The notes below the pieces were generated by a model. That model had not been told where the DNA came from and searched no databases. It saw only the letters and a program-made list of their open reading frames with translations. Below are positions 37,785-46,395 of a DNA stretch of 47,277 nt, in pieces. Position 1 is the first letter of the stretch. Each line of letters starts with the position of its first letter. Source of the stretch: Pseudomonas aegrilactucae (GTDB taxonomy: Bacteria > Pseudomonadota > Gammaproteobacteria > Pseudomonadales > Pseudomonadaceae); the NCBI RefSeq assembly GCF_019168305.1, contig NZ_JAHTBI010000046.1, positions 1 to 47,277 on the forward strand, read 5' to 3'. Position numbers and translations under genes: made by a program.

Positions 37785-38792
37785 CTAGTGATAGCCATCC
37801 TCGTGGGTGACCTTGCCGCGGAACACGTAGTAGCTCCAGAAGGTGTACCCCAGGATGAACGGGATGATGAACAGCGTGCCCACCAGCATGAAGCCCTGGC
37901 TCTGCGGCGGCGCGGCCGCGTCCCAGATCGAGATCGACGGCGGGATGATGTTGGGCCACAGGCTGATGCCCAGCCCGCTGTAACCCAGGAAGATCAACAC
38001 CAGGGTCAGCAGGAACGGCGTGTAGTGGGCGTGCCGCGCCACCGCCTTGACCAGCCCGTACAGGGTGACCAGCACCAGGATCGGTACCGGCAGGAACCAG
38101 AACAGGTTGGGCAGGCTGAACCAGCGCGTGGCGATGTCCGGGTGCGCCAGCGGCGTCCAGATGCTCACGATACCGGTCACGGCCAGCAGCACGAAGGCCA
38201 GCGGGCGCGCCAGGTCATGCATGCTTTTCTGCAACGGGCCCTCGGTCTTCATGATCAGCCAGGTGCAGCCCAGCAACGCGTAGGCCACGATCAGCCCCAG
38301 GCCGCAGAACAGGGTGAACGGGCTCAGCCAGTCAAGGGAGCCACCGGCGTAGTTGCGGTCGACCACCTTGAAGCCTTCGATGAACGCCCCCAGCGCCACG
38401 CCCTGGAAGAACGTCGCCGCCAGCGAACCGCCGATGAATGCCTTGTCCCACAGGTGGCGCTTGTCGGCCTTGGCCTTGAAGCGGAACTCGAACGCCACGC
38501 CGCGGAAAATCAGCCCCATGAGCATCAGCATCAACGGCAGGTACAGCGCCGAGAGCACCACCGCGTAGGCCAGCGGGAACGCGCCGAACAGCGCCGCCCC
38601 GCCCAGCACCAGCCAGGTCTCGTTGCCATCCCAGACCGGGGCGACGGTGTTCATCATCACGTCGCGGTCGCGCTCGGCCTTGACGAACGGAAACAGAATG
38701 CCGATGCCCAGGTCGAAGCCATCCATCACCACGTACATCATGATGCCGAAGATGATGATCACGGCCCAGATCAGCGGAAGATCAATACCCAT
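37785..38792 (-). CDS. cioB: Cyanide-insensitive quinol oxidase subunit II (CioB/CydB)
   Basis: CydB-family subunit of 335 residues with about eight or nine transmembrane helices. It begins MGIDLPLIWAVIIIFGIMMY and has the conserved VMDGFDLGIGILFPF and GNETWLVLGGAALFGAFPLAYA. It pairs with CioA to reduce oxygen from ubiquinol without pumping protons. The gene lies 3 bp after cioA and 12 bp before the DUF2474 gene. Length is short compared with E. coli CydB (379), which is normal for the Cio branch. Confidence 0.95.
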   Translation of the reverse strand: MGIDLPLIWAVIIIFGIMMYVVMDGFDLGIGILFPFVKAERDRDVMMNTVAPVWDGNETWLVLGGAALFGAFPLAYAVVLSALYLPLMLMLMGLIFRGVAFEFRFKAKADKRHLWDKAFIGGSLAATFFQGVALGAFIEGFKVVDRNYAGGSLDWLSPFTLFCGLGLIVAYALLGCTWLIMKTEGPLQKSMHDLARPLAFVLLAVTGIVSIWTPLAHPDIATRWFSLPNLFWFLPVPILVLVTLYGLVKAVARHAHYTPFLLTLVLIFLGYSGLGISLWPNIIPPSISIWDAAAPPQSQGFMLVGTLFIIPFILGYTFWSYYVFRGKVTHEDGYH

Positions 38793-38795
38793 GAT

Positions 38796-40235
38796 TCAAT
38801 TCCCCTTGCTCAGGCTGGCGCCAGTGGCGTGTTCAGGTTCGTCATCGGCGGCCGACAGCGGCCTGGCCGGTGTACGTTGCTGGCCAGGCCCGCCCGGCGT
38901 GGTTTCATCGCCTTCGCCGGTTTCAGGGCCTTTGCGCACCAGGCGCATCATGTAGCCCAGGCCCGCACCGAACAGTGCGAAGTACACCACCACGAACATC
39001 ACCAGGGTGATGCCCAACTGGGTATAACTGTGGTTGGACACGCCATCGGCGGTACGCATCAGGCCGTACACCACCCAGGGCTGGCGACCGACCTCGGTGG
39101 TGAACCAGCCGGCCAGGATCGCGATCAGGCCGGATGGGCCCATCCACAGGGTCAGGTAGAGGAACGGGCGCGAGCTGTACAGCCTGTCGCGCTTGCGCAG
39201 CCACAGGCTCCACAGGCCCACCGCGATCATCAACATGCCCAGGCCGACCATGATGCGGAATGACCAGAACACCACCGTGGAGTTGGGCCGGTCTTCGGGC
39301 GCAAAGTCCTTCATCGCCGGCACTTGCTTGTCCAGGCTATGGGTGAGGATCAGGCTGCCCAGCGCGGGGATTTCCAGCTTGAAGTGGGTGGTCTCGTTTT
39401 TCATGTCGGGGATGCCGAACAGGATCAACGGGGTCGGCTCGTCACCGACGTTTTCCCAGTGGCCTTCGATCGCGGCAATTTTCACCGGCTGATGCTTGAG
39501 GGTGTTCAGGCCATGGAAGTCGCCGATCACCGCCTGCACCGGCGCCACGATCAGCGCCATCCACATGGCCATCGAGAGCATCTTGCGGATGGCCGGGTTG
39601 TCCTTGCCACGCAGCAGGTGCCAGGCCGCCGAAGCGCCGACGAAAAAGGCCGTGGCGACGAACGCGGCGGTGGCCATGTGCGCCAGGCGATAGGGGAACG
39701 AGGGGTTGAAGATCACCGCCAGCCAGTCGACCGGGATCACCCGCCCGTCAATGATCTCGAAGCCCTGGGGCGTCTGCATCCAGCTGTTGGAGGCCAGGAT
39801 CCAGAAGGTCGAGACCAGCGTGCCGAGGGCCACCATGACCGTGGAGAAGAAGTGCAGGCCGCGCCCGACACGGTTCCAGCCGAACAGCATGACGCCGAGG
39901 AAGCCCGCCTCGAGGAAGAAGGCAGTCAACACTTCATAGGTCAGCAGGGGGCCTGTGACCGCACCGGCGAAGTCGGAGAAACGGCTCCAGTTGGTGCCGA
40001 ACTGATAGGCCATGACCAGGCCCGAGACCACCCCCATGCCGAAGTTGACGGCAAAGATCTTCGACCAGAAATGGTACAGGTCGCGGTAGACGCTTTCGTT
40101 GGTCTTGAGCCACAGGCCTTCGAGCACCGCCAGGTAACTCGCCAGGCCAATGGTGATGGCCGGGAACAGGATGTGAAAAGAGATGGTAAACGCAAACTGG
40201 ATTCGGGCGAGATCTAGAGCCTCTAATCCGAACAT
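38796..40235 (-). CDS. cioA: Cyanide-insensitive quinol oxidase subunit I (CioA/CydA)
   Basis: CydA-family subunit of 479 residues. Haem ligands and landmarks are visible: the histidine in FTISFHILFPA (haem b595/d region), E in LLTYEVLTAFFLEAG, the conserved GRQPW in TTEVGRQPWVVYGLM, and a short Q-loop, all typical of the CIO branch. The polar C-terminal tail is Gly/Thr/Glu-rich. CioAB tolerates cyanide and low oxygen. A perfect Anr/FNR box lies 169 bp upstream of the ATG. In P. aeruginosa and P. putida, Anr is reported to repress cioAB. Confidence 0.95.
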   Translation of the reverse strand: MFGLEALDLARIQFAFTISFHILFPAITIGLASYLAVLEGLWLKTNESVYRDLYHFWSKIFAVNFGMGVVSGLVMAYQFGTNWSRFSDFAGAVTGPLLTYEVLTAFFLEAGFLGVMLFGWNRVGRGLHFFSTVMVALGTLVSTFWILASNSWMQTPQGFEIIDGRVIPVDWLAVIFNPSFPYRLAHMATAAFVATAFFVGASAAWHLLRGKDNPAIRKMLSMAMWMALIVAPVQAVIGDFHGLNTLKHQPVKIAAIEGHWENVGDEPTPLILFGIPDMKNETTHFKLEIPALGSLILTHSLDKQVPAMKDFAPEDRPNSTVVFWSFRIMVGLGMLMIAVGLWSLWLRKRDRLYSSRPFLYLTLWMGPSGLIAILAGWFTTEVGRQPWVVYGLMRTADGVSNHSYTQLGITLVMFVVVYFALFGAGLGYMMRLVRKGPETGEGDETTPGGPGQQRTPARPLSAADDEPEHATGASLSKGN

Positions 40236-40611
40236 AGTGCTTCCTCTATCAGGTTGTCCGGCGACAGGGTCACGGCCTTGGCGCCTACTGCCCCTACGTC
40301 ATTGAGTGCGGCGAGTTTGAATTGTTCTGAAAACTTCAGCGTCGCAGGGAATTCGGCCCTCCGGGCCACATCGTTGCAAATGAAACCGTTGCAGAAACAA
40401 CAATTGATCCAGATCAACGATTGCCTGAAAGCATAGTCCTGAACGCACTGCGCGGTTGTGTGGTCGTTTGCCGCGTGACCGGATGCCTCACCCCCTTTAC
40501 CAATCGACCAATCGGTGCGCTGACCGCACAGCGATGACGGCTTTCGCAACCTGTTGTTACAAACCAGTGATAATCTGCCCCGCCGCCCCTTGCCCAGGAC
40601 CTGCCTCGCCC
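40236..40611. promoter_or_regulatory. Divergent cioA / MFS intergenic region
   Basis: A 376-bp gap holding the Anr/FNR box at 40404-40417. Small open frames on both strands here have no Shine-Dalgarno and no recognisable protein pattern. I see no hairpin terminator and no clear sigma-70 pair. The upstream part of the MFS open frame lies here and is judged untranslated. Confidence 0.6.
40404..40417. promoter_or_regulatory. Perfect Anr/FNR box
   Basis: TTGATCCAGATCAA matches the TTGAT-N4-ATCAA consensus with no mismatch. It is 169 bp from the cioA start and 195 bp from the MFS start. Known Anr control of cio operons in pseudomonads makes cioA the likelier target. Confidence 0.85.
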
Positions 40612-41841
40612 ATGTCAGACCCCGTACCGTTGTTGCTGCGTCATCACCGCCCGTTCCTGGCGTTCTGGTTTGCGCGGGTGTTCACCGCCAGCGGTTTCCA
40701 GATGCTCACCGTGGCGATCGGCTGGCACCTCTACCAATTGACCGGCAACGTGCTGGACCTGGGCCTGGTGGGGTTGGTGGAGTTCGCGCCGCGGGTGCTG
40801 TTCATGCTGCACACCGGGCATGTGGCCGACCGCTACGACCGGCGCCGCGTGGCGGCGCTGTGCCAGGTGGCGCAGGCGCTGATCGCACTGGCGCTGGTGG
40901 TCGGCAGCAGCACCAACAGCGTGACCCGTGAGCTGATTTTCGTGCTGGCCTTCCTGCTTGGCAGTGCGCGCTCGTTCGAGATGCCCGCCACCCAGGCGCT
41001 GTTGCCCAACGTGGTGCCGGCGGGGCTGTTCCCGCGGGCGGTGGCGGCCTCGGCCTCGGCGATGCAGTCGGCGACCATCGTTGCGCCCGCGCTGGGCGGC
41101 TTTCTGTATGCGTTTGGCAGCATCTGGGTGTATGGGCCGACGGTGCTGCTGTATGTGATTGCCTGCGGCCTGACCCTGCGCCTGAGCGCCAGCGCGCAGC
41201 CGGTCAATCGGGGGCGCGCGAGCCTGGAGTCGCTGCTGGCCGGGGTGCGCTTCATCCGCAGCCGACCGGACGTGCTGGGGGCGGTGTCGCTGGACCTGTT
41301 CGCGGTGCTGCTGGGCGGGGCGACCGCGTTGCTGCCGGTGTTCGCCAAGGACATCCTGCTGACCGGCCCCTGGGGCCTGGGCCTGTTGCGCTCGGCGCCC
41401 GCGGTGGGGGCGCTGCTGATGTCGGTGTGGCTGGCGCGCTTCCCGGTGGAGCGCAAGGTCGGGCGGGTGATGTTTACCGCCGTGGGGATCTTTGGCGTGG
41501 CGACCATTGCCTTCGGGCTGTCGACCTCGTTCTGGTTCTCATTGGCGGTGCTGGCGGTGCTGGGCGCGGCGGACATGATCAGCATGGTGATCCGCGGCGC
41601 GTTCGTGCAACTGGAGACGCCAGATGAGATGCGCGGCCGGGTGAGCGCGGTGAACGGGCTGTTCATCGGCGCCTCGAACCAGCTGGGTGAGTTCGAGTCC
41701 GGGGTGACCGCGCACTGGTTCGGTACGGTGCCGGCAGTGGTGATGGGCGGGGTGGGCACCCTGGTGGTGACGGGGGTGTGGATCAAGCTGTTTCCCACAC
41801 TGGCGGGGCGCGATCATCTGCATACCCAGAAACACGAGTGA
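40612..41841 (+). CDS. MFS transporter, EntS-like branch
   Basis: Major facilitator of 409 residues from the ATG at 40612, giving MSDPVPLLLRHHRPFLAFWF. About 12 hydrophobic helices are visible. The loop-2 signature is HVADRYDRRRVAAL. The branch (MFS_3) includes EntS-type siderophore exporters, but many members are uncharacterised, so substrate is unknown. The open frame extends 52 codons upstream into the cioA intergenic region without a ribosome-binding site. No siderophore genes are near. The gene ends 10 bp before a REP pair. Confidence 0.8.
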   Translation: MSDPVPLLLRHHRPFLAFWFARVFTASGFQMLTVAIGWHLYQLTGNVLDLGLVGLVEFAPRVLFMLHTGHVADRYDRRRVAALCQVAQALIALALVVGSSTNSVTRELIFVLAFLLGSARSFEMPATQALLPNVVPAGLFPRAVAASASAMQSATIVAPALGGFLYAFGSIWVYGPTVLLYVIACGLTLRLSASAQPVNRGRASLESLLAGVRFIRSRPDVLGAVSLDLFAVLLGGATALLPVFAKDILLTGPWGLGLLRSAPAVGALLMSVWLARFPVERKVGRVMFTAVGIFGVATIAFGLSTSFWFSLAVLAVLGAADMISMVIRGAFVQLETPDEMRGRVSAVNGLFIGASNQLGEFESGVTAHWFGTVPAVVMGGVGTLVVTGVWIKLFPTLAGRDHLHTQKHE

Positions 41842-41852
41842 CCGTGTCGCCC

Positions 41853-41938
41853 CCTTCGCTGGCAAGCCAGCTCCCACAAGGAGATCAGTGATCTGGAGAT
41901 CGCACTTTACCTGTGGGAGCTGGCTTGCCAGCGAAGGG
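41853..41938. repeat. REP pair (inverted) between MFS and GNAT genes
   Basis: Full copies at 41853-41878 and inverted at 41911-41938, in the gap between two convergent genes. There is no separate terminator, so the pair may help end or protect both transcripts. Confidence 0.85.
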
Positions 41939-41943
41939 GCCCC

Positions 41944-42429
41944 TCAGAACGCCAGTGTCATCTGCCGCTCATAGCCTGTGCGGCCCTTGTACCCCTCCCC
42001 CGTGTCCACCCACCCCGCCGCCCGGTAAAGCCCCAGCGCCGCCTGATTGTCGGCATCCACCGATAGCTGCAGGCAGCCGACCTGCGGCCACACCTCACGC
42101 ACCCGCTGTGGCAGCTGTGCCAGGCAACTGCGCCCCAGGCCGCGCCCCTGCTGTCGCCAGTCCACCTGCAAGGCATGCAGCGTGGCCGCATCGGTTCGGG
42201 CCCACGCCGGCAGGTGCGCACCACGCTTGAGCAACATGAACGCCCGCGGCACCTCGTCTGCCAGCAAGGCCAGGCCGCGCACATCATCGCCCTTGGCGCC
42301 GCCCAAGGTGTACAGCGCGCCCTCGATATCACCTGCAAATGCCCGCTGCGCCGGCAATACCTCGATGGCCGCCAGGCACGCCCGCTGTGCAGGTGTCATC
42401 TCGGCGTAGTGGATCAGTTGCAGGTGCAT
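41944..42429 (-). CDS. GNAT-family N-acetyltransferase
   Basis: Acetyl-CoA-dependent transferase of 161 residues. The fold is suggested by QQGRGLGRSCLAQL (the pyrophosphate-binding Q/RxxGxG/A loop) and LSVDADNQAALGLYRAAGW, the classic motif B. Substrate unknown. The ATG at 42429 is chosen since family members usually begin a few residues before the first strand (LQLIHYAEM); an ATG nine codons earlier at 42456 is possible, and neither has a good Shine-Dalgarno. Divergent from the purine permease and its leader. Confidence 0.82.
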   Translation of the reverse strand: MHLQLIHYAEMTPAQRACLAAIEVLPAQRAFAGDIEGALYTLGGAKGDDVRGLALLADEVPRAFMLLKRGAHLPAWARTDAATLHALQVDWRQQGRGLGRSCLAQLPQRVREVWPQVGCLQLSVDADNQAALGLYRAAGWVDTGEGYKGRTGYERQMTLAF

Positions 42430-42458
42430 GGGTGTTGGTCCAAAAGTGGCGAACATGC

Positions 42459-42467
42459 TGCTATGAT
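42459..42467 (+). promoter_or_regulatory. Extended -10 promoter of the purine permease gene
   Basis: TGCTATGAT fits the extended -10 pattern TG-N-TATRAT. No good -35 is needed or seen. Start would be near 42474, just before the structured leader. Confidence 0.6.
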
Positions 42468-42473
42468 GCGCGG

Positions 42474-42588
42474 CTTTTTTGCGACCCGTTCAAAAATCAC
42501 AGAACCCGCCAGCGGGAGTCGGTACAGTCTGTGCTTTGCTGAAGGGGTCGAACATTCAAGGCGCCGCAGCGCGCCACGGGGAGCTGGC
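42474..42588 (+). ncRNA. Candidate structured 5' leader (possible riboswitch)
   Basis: Outer stem: 42482-42491 (CGACCCGTTC) pairs with 42541-42550 (GAAGGGGTCG), 9 of 10 positions. Inside it CACAGA (42498-42503) pairs with TCTGTG (42528-42533), enclosing a hairpin CCCG-CCAG-CGGG (42505-42516). A last hairpin GGCGC/GCGCC (42560-42575) ends a few bases before the GGGGAG ribosome-binding site at 42578-42583, where it could control access. No family is recognised by eye. Position before a purine permease suggests a purine ligand, which is inference. Confidence 0.5.
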
Positions 42589-43884
42589 ATGCTGGAAAGG
42601 CTGTTTCAACTGAAAGCGCACAACACCAATGTGCGCACCGAAATCCTGGCGGGGGTCACCACCTTCCTGGCCATGGCCTACATCCTGTTCGTCAACCCGA
42701 GCATCCTCGGCGAGACCGGCATGGACAAGGGCGCGATCTTCGTCGCCACCTGCCTGGCCGCCGCCATCGGTTCGGCGGTGATGGGGCTGATCGCCAACTA
42801 CCCGATCGCACTGGCGCCGGGCATGGGCCTGAACGCCTTCTTCACCTACACCGTGGTGCTGCACATGGGCCACACCTGGCAGGTGGCGCTGGGCGCAGTG
42901 TTCATCTCGGCGGTGCTGTTCTTCCTGCTGTCGATCTTTCGCATCCGCGAATGGATCGTCAACAGCATCCCGCTGCCGCTGCGCTCGGCGATTGCCGCCG
43001 GTATCGGCCTGTTCCTGGCGCTGATCGCCTTGCACAACGCCGGCATCGTGGTCGACAACTCGGCCACCCTGGTGGGCATGGGCGACCTGCGCAATCCGGC
43101 GCCGGTACTGGCCACCCTGGGCTTCTTCCTGATCGTCGCACTCGAGGCGATGAAGGTCCGTGGCGCGGTGCTGATCGGCATCCTGACCGTGACCGTGGCC
43201 GCGATCGCCATGGGCGTCACCCCGTTCAACGGAATCGTGTCGATGCCGCCGTCGCTGGCCCCGACCTTCCTGCAACTGGACATCAAGGGCGCACTGGACG
43301 TGGGCCTGATCAGCGTGATCTTCGCCTTCCTGTTCGTCGACCTGTTCGACAACTCAGGCACCCTGATCGGCGTGGCCAAGCGCGCCGGCCTGATGGGCAA
43401 GGACGGCCACATGCCGAAAATGGGCCGTGCCCTGATCGCCGACAGCACGGCCGCCATGGCGGGTTCGCTGCTGGGCACCTCGACCACCACCAGCTACATC
43501 GAATCGGCCGCCGGCGTGAGCGCAGGCGGGCGTACCGGGCTGACCGCCATCGTGGTCGCCGCGCTGTTCCTGCTGGCACTGTTCTTCGCGCCATTGGCCG
43601 GCAGCGTACCCGCGTTCGCCACGGCACCTGCGCTGCTGTTCGTCGCCGTGCTGATGGCGTCGGGCCTGGCGGAGATCAACTGGGACGACGTGACCGAAGC
43701 CGCCCCGGTGGTGGTCACCGCGCTGGCCATGCCGCTGACCTATTCGATCGCCAACGGCATCGCCTTCGGCTTCATTTCGTGGACCGTGATCAAGCTGATC
43801 TCGGGCCGCCGCCATGAGCTGAACTCGGCGCTGGTGGTGCTCTCCATTCTGTTCGTCATCAAGCTGGGCTGGTTCGCCGCATGA
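42589..43884 (+). CDS. AzgA/GhxP-type guanine-hypoxanthine (purine) permease
   Basis: NCS2 family member of 431 residues, AzgA branch. It begins [20 protein letters not shown] and has the branch motifs [54 protein letters not shown] and the [20 protein letters not shown] loop. Related E. coli proteins carry guanine and hypoxanthine (GhxP, GhxQ) or adenine (PurP, AdeQ). The ATG at 42589 has GGGGAG at good distance. The open frame reaches far upstream through the leader and GNAT region, which is judged untranslated. The stop overlaps trmA by 4 bp (ATGA), so a tRNA-modification gene is coupled to it. Confidence 0.92.
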   Translation: MLERLFQLKAHNTNVRTEILAGVTTFLAMAYILFVNPSILGETGMDKGAIFVATCLAAAIGSAVMGLIANYPIALAPGMGLNAFFTYTVVLHMGHTWQVALGAVFISAVLFFLLSIFRIREWIVNSIPLPLRSAIAAGIGLFLALIALHNAGIVVDNSATLVGMGDLRNPAPVLATLGFFLIVALEAMKVRGAVLIGILTVTVAAIAMGVTPFNGIVSMPPSLAPTFLQLDIKGALDVGLISVIFAFLFVDLFDNSGTLIGVAKRAGLMGKDGHMPKMGRALIADSTAAMAGSLLGTSTTTSYIESAAGVSAGGRTGLTAIVVAALFLLALFFAPLAGSVPAFATAPALLFVAVLMASGLAEINWDDVTEAAPVVVTALAMPLTYSIANGIAFGFISWTVIKLISGRRHELNSALVVLSILFVIKLGWFAA

Positions 43885-44966
43885 GTACTGTCTACGACCC
43901 GACTACCTACACCGCACAGCTCGACGCCAAGGTCGAGCGCCTGCGCGCGCTGCTGGCGCCGTTCGACGCGCCGGAACCCGCGGTGTTCGACTCGCCGCGC
44001 GAGCATTACCGCCTGCGCGCCGAGTTTCGCCTGTGGCGCGAGAACGAGCAGCGCCACTATGCGATGTTCGCCCCCGGCGAGAAGCACAAGGCGATCCTGA
44101 TCGACGACTTCCCGATTGCCAGCCTGCGCATCAACCAGTTGATGCCGCAGCTCAAGGCGGCGTGGCAGGCCAGTTCCGCGCTGAGCTTCAAGCTGTTCCA
44201 GGTGGAGTTCCTCACCACCCTGGCGGGCGACGCGATGATCACCCTGTGCTACCACCGCCCGCTGGACGAACACTGGGCAGCCGCCGCACAGCAACTGGCC
44301 ACCGACCTTGGCGTGAGCATCATTGGCCGCTCCAAGGGCAAGCGTGTGGTGATCGGGCGCGATTACGCGGTCGAGGAGCTGGCCGTGGGTGGCCGCACGT
44401 TCCGCTACCGCCAGCCCGAGGGCGCGTTCACCCAGCCCAACGGCATGGTCAACCAGAAGATGCTCAACTGGGCGTTCGACGCTCTGGGCGAGCGCCAGGA
44501 CGACCTGCTGGAGCTGTACTGCGGCAACGGCAACTTCACCCTGCCGCTGGCCACGCGGGTGCGCAAGGTGCTGGCCACCGAGATCAGCAAGACGTCGGTA
44601 AATGCCGCCCTGCACAACCTGGATGACAACGGCGTGGACAACGTGCGCCTGGTGCGCCTGTCGGCCGAAGAGCTGACCGAGGCGTTGAACGAGGTGCGCC
44701 CGTTCCGGCGCCTGGAAGGCATTGACCTGAAGGGCTACGACTTCGGTAGCGTGTTCGTCGACCCGCCGCGCGCAGGGATGGACCCGGACACCTGCGAACT
44801 GACCCGGCGTTTTGACAACATCCTGTACATCTCGTGCAACCCCGAGACGTTGGCGGCGAACATCGAGCAGTTGCACGATACGCACCGGATCGAGCGCTGT
44901 GCGTTGTTTGACCAGTTCCCGTATACGCACCATATGGAGAGCGGGGTGTTGCTGGTTCGGCGCTAG
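43881..44966 (+). CDS. trmA: tRNA (uracil-5-)-methyltransferase TrmA
   Basis: Makes ribothymidine at position 54 of tRNA from SAM; 361 residues, the family norm. The SAM-binding [14 protein letters not shown], the catalytic cysteine in [13 protein letters not shown] and the C-terminal [16 protein letters not shown] are all intact. No iron-sulphur cysteine cluster is present, which separates it from RlmD/RumA. Its ATG overlaps the purine permease stop by 4 bp, so it depends on that promoter and leader. Followed by a REP pair. Confidence 0.97.
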   Translation: MSTVYDPTTYTAQLDAKVERLRALLAPFDAPEPAVFDSPREHYRLRAEFRLWRENEQRHYAMFAPGEKHKAILIDDFPIASLRINQLMPQLKAAWQASSALSFKLFQVEFLTTLAGDAMITLCYHRPLDEHWAAAAQQLATDLGVSIIGRSKGKRVVIGRDYAVEELAVGGRTFRYRQPEGAFTQPNGMVNQKMLNWAFDALGERQDDLLELYCGNGNFTLPLATRVRKVLATEISKTSVNAALHNLDDNGVDNVRLVRLSAEELTEALNEVRPFRRLEGIDLKGYDFGSVFVDPPRAGMDPDTCELTRRFDNILYISCNPETLAANIEQLHDTHRIERCALFDQFPYTHHMESGVLLVRR

Positions 44967-44985
44967 GCCCGTATCGGCGGCGCCT

Positions 44986-45052
44986 GCTTCGCTGGCAAGC
45001 CAGCGCCCACAAGGACAGTGTGATCCCTGTGGGAGCTGGCTTGCCAGCGAAG
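44986..45052. repeat. REP pair (inverted) between trmA and the phosphodiesterase gene
   Basis: Left copy 44986-45011 (one base differs from the others: CAGCGCCCAC) and inverted right copy 45026-45052. It lies between convergent genes. Confidence 0.83.
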
Positions 45053-45057
45053 AGGCC

Positions 45058-46225
45058 CTAATGTGAATACCGAAGCAATGGCACCACCTGGTCCGCATCC
45101 GTCAACGCCCCATGGTGCCCGCGCCACTGGCTGGGATGCTTCTCCATCACGCTGCGGACAATCCCGCCAGCCCCTGTCGGGATCACGATCAGATCGCCGA
45201 TGCGCGCCTCGGCCTGGCTCAGCATCACGTCACCGAACAAGCCGCTGCCGATCGCCTGTGCCTTGCTCAACACCCGGTAATCCTCCCCCCAGCCGGTTCT
45301 GCCAGCGCTCATGCACCCGGTCCTGCTGGTGTTCGTGGGTGTACAGATAACGCGCACGGATGTCCCCCGCCATCGCCCTCACGCCGTCCTGCAGCAGCGT
45401 ATCGGTATCGAAATCACGCACCACGCCACGGTCCAGGTCGAGCATGCCGTGGTCGGCGATCACCAGCATCTGCGTGGCGTGTGGCAACTGACGGGCAATC
45501 GACTCGGCCAACTGGTCGGCAAGCGCCAACTGCCTGCACCACTCCGGCGAACCGGGGCCGAACAGGTGCCCGGCAAAGTCCAGGTCTCCAAAATAGGCAA
45601 AACAGAAGGCCGGGGCGTCCACCTCCAGCGCGCCACGCACCAGCTCGGGATAGGCGTCGTAGGCCGGCGCCGCCAGAATGCCACCGGCCTTGTAGATGGC
45701 CCGGGTGAAGTCCGAAGTGGCATAGCGCCCCAGCATCACCGTGCTGATCTGCACGCCCTGCTCGGCCGCCTGCTCCCAGGCAGTCTGCGGCACGATGAAC
45801 GACACCGCCTCAGGCACCGCCGTCGGCACGCTGCCCTCCTGCAACGCGGAGGTGGTCCACGACAGCGGCGAGAACACCGCATGCTCATCCAGGGCAAAAT
45901 CGCAGCCCACGATACCGTGGGCGCCACTGCCCAGGCCCGAGGTCACGGCCGCAAGGCTCGCCGCCGTGGTGGCCGGAAACCCGACCTTGAAGTGCCCGTC
46001 CGGCTGCATCAGCGAGGCCAGGAAGGGCGCATGCAGCGCATGCGCCTTGAGCAGTTCCCAGCCCAGCCCGTCGATCAGCAGCAGGCAGGTGGCAGTGGCA
46101 CGTTGCAAATGGAACGGGTTGCGAAAGCCCCTCGCGCCGAGCCCGGCAAACACCGAGTGGGTCAGGCTGGCCAACCCTGGCCAGGTGTCCTGTACCTCCC
46201 GCATCTCTTCGAACTGCGCCGCCAT
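45058..46225 (-). pseudogene. Alkaline-phosphatase-superfamily phosphodiesterase, one-base frameshift
   Basis: Reads as type I phosphodiesterase/nucleotide pyrophosphatase-like enzyme of about 388 residues, if one base is corrected. Metal and nucleophile motifs are present: LLIDGLGW, FPATTAAS (Thr nucleophile), FGDLDFAGHLFG and VIADHGMLD. The frame from the ATG at 46225 (GGAGG upstream) goes off after RWQNRLGG at about 45287 and ends at 45230. The natural C-terminus continues in another frame, GEDYRVLSKAQAIGSGLFGD to the stop at 45058. The break falls in a run of six C (45285-45290, plus strand); five would restore the frame. It may be sequencing error, slippage site or a true defect. Substrate is unknown. 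Confidence 0.8.
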
Positions 46226-46271
46226 GCCGCCCTCCGTGCTCATGTGCAAAACAACAGGTGTAGCACAGGCT

Positions 46272-46286
46272 GTTCGATCAGCGCAC
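46272..46286 (+). promoter_or_regulatory. PcaR/PobR-like (IclR-type) box candidate
   Basis: GTTCGATCAGCGCAC matches 13 of 15 bases of the PcaR site I recall from P. putida (GTTCGATAATCGCAC). It is 110 bp upstream of the shikimate-dehydrogenase-like start. A possible -35 TTGACC (46316-46321) and -10 TACATT (46337-46342), spaced 15, lie downstream. Confidence 0.4.
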
Positions 46287-46395
46287 ACAAATGATCTGTA
46301 GCAGCCTGCGCTCAATTGACCTTGTTAACCATCCGGTACATTTTAATTGGAATGCTCCCTCATTACCGACCAAAAACAACAACGGAGTTTTCCCG

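Noticed and set aside
40223..40549. 108-codon minus-strand frame upstream of cioA
   Set aside because: No Shine-Dalgarno, no family resemblance, and it covers the Anr box.
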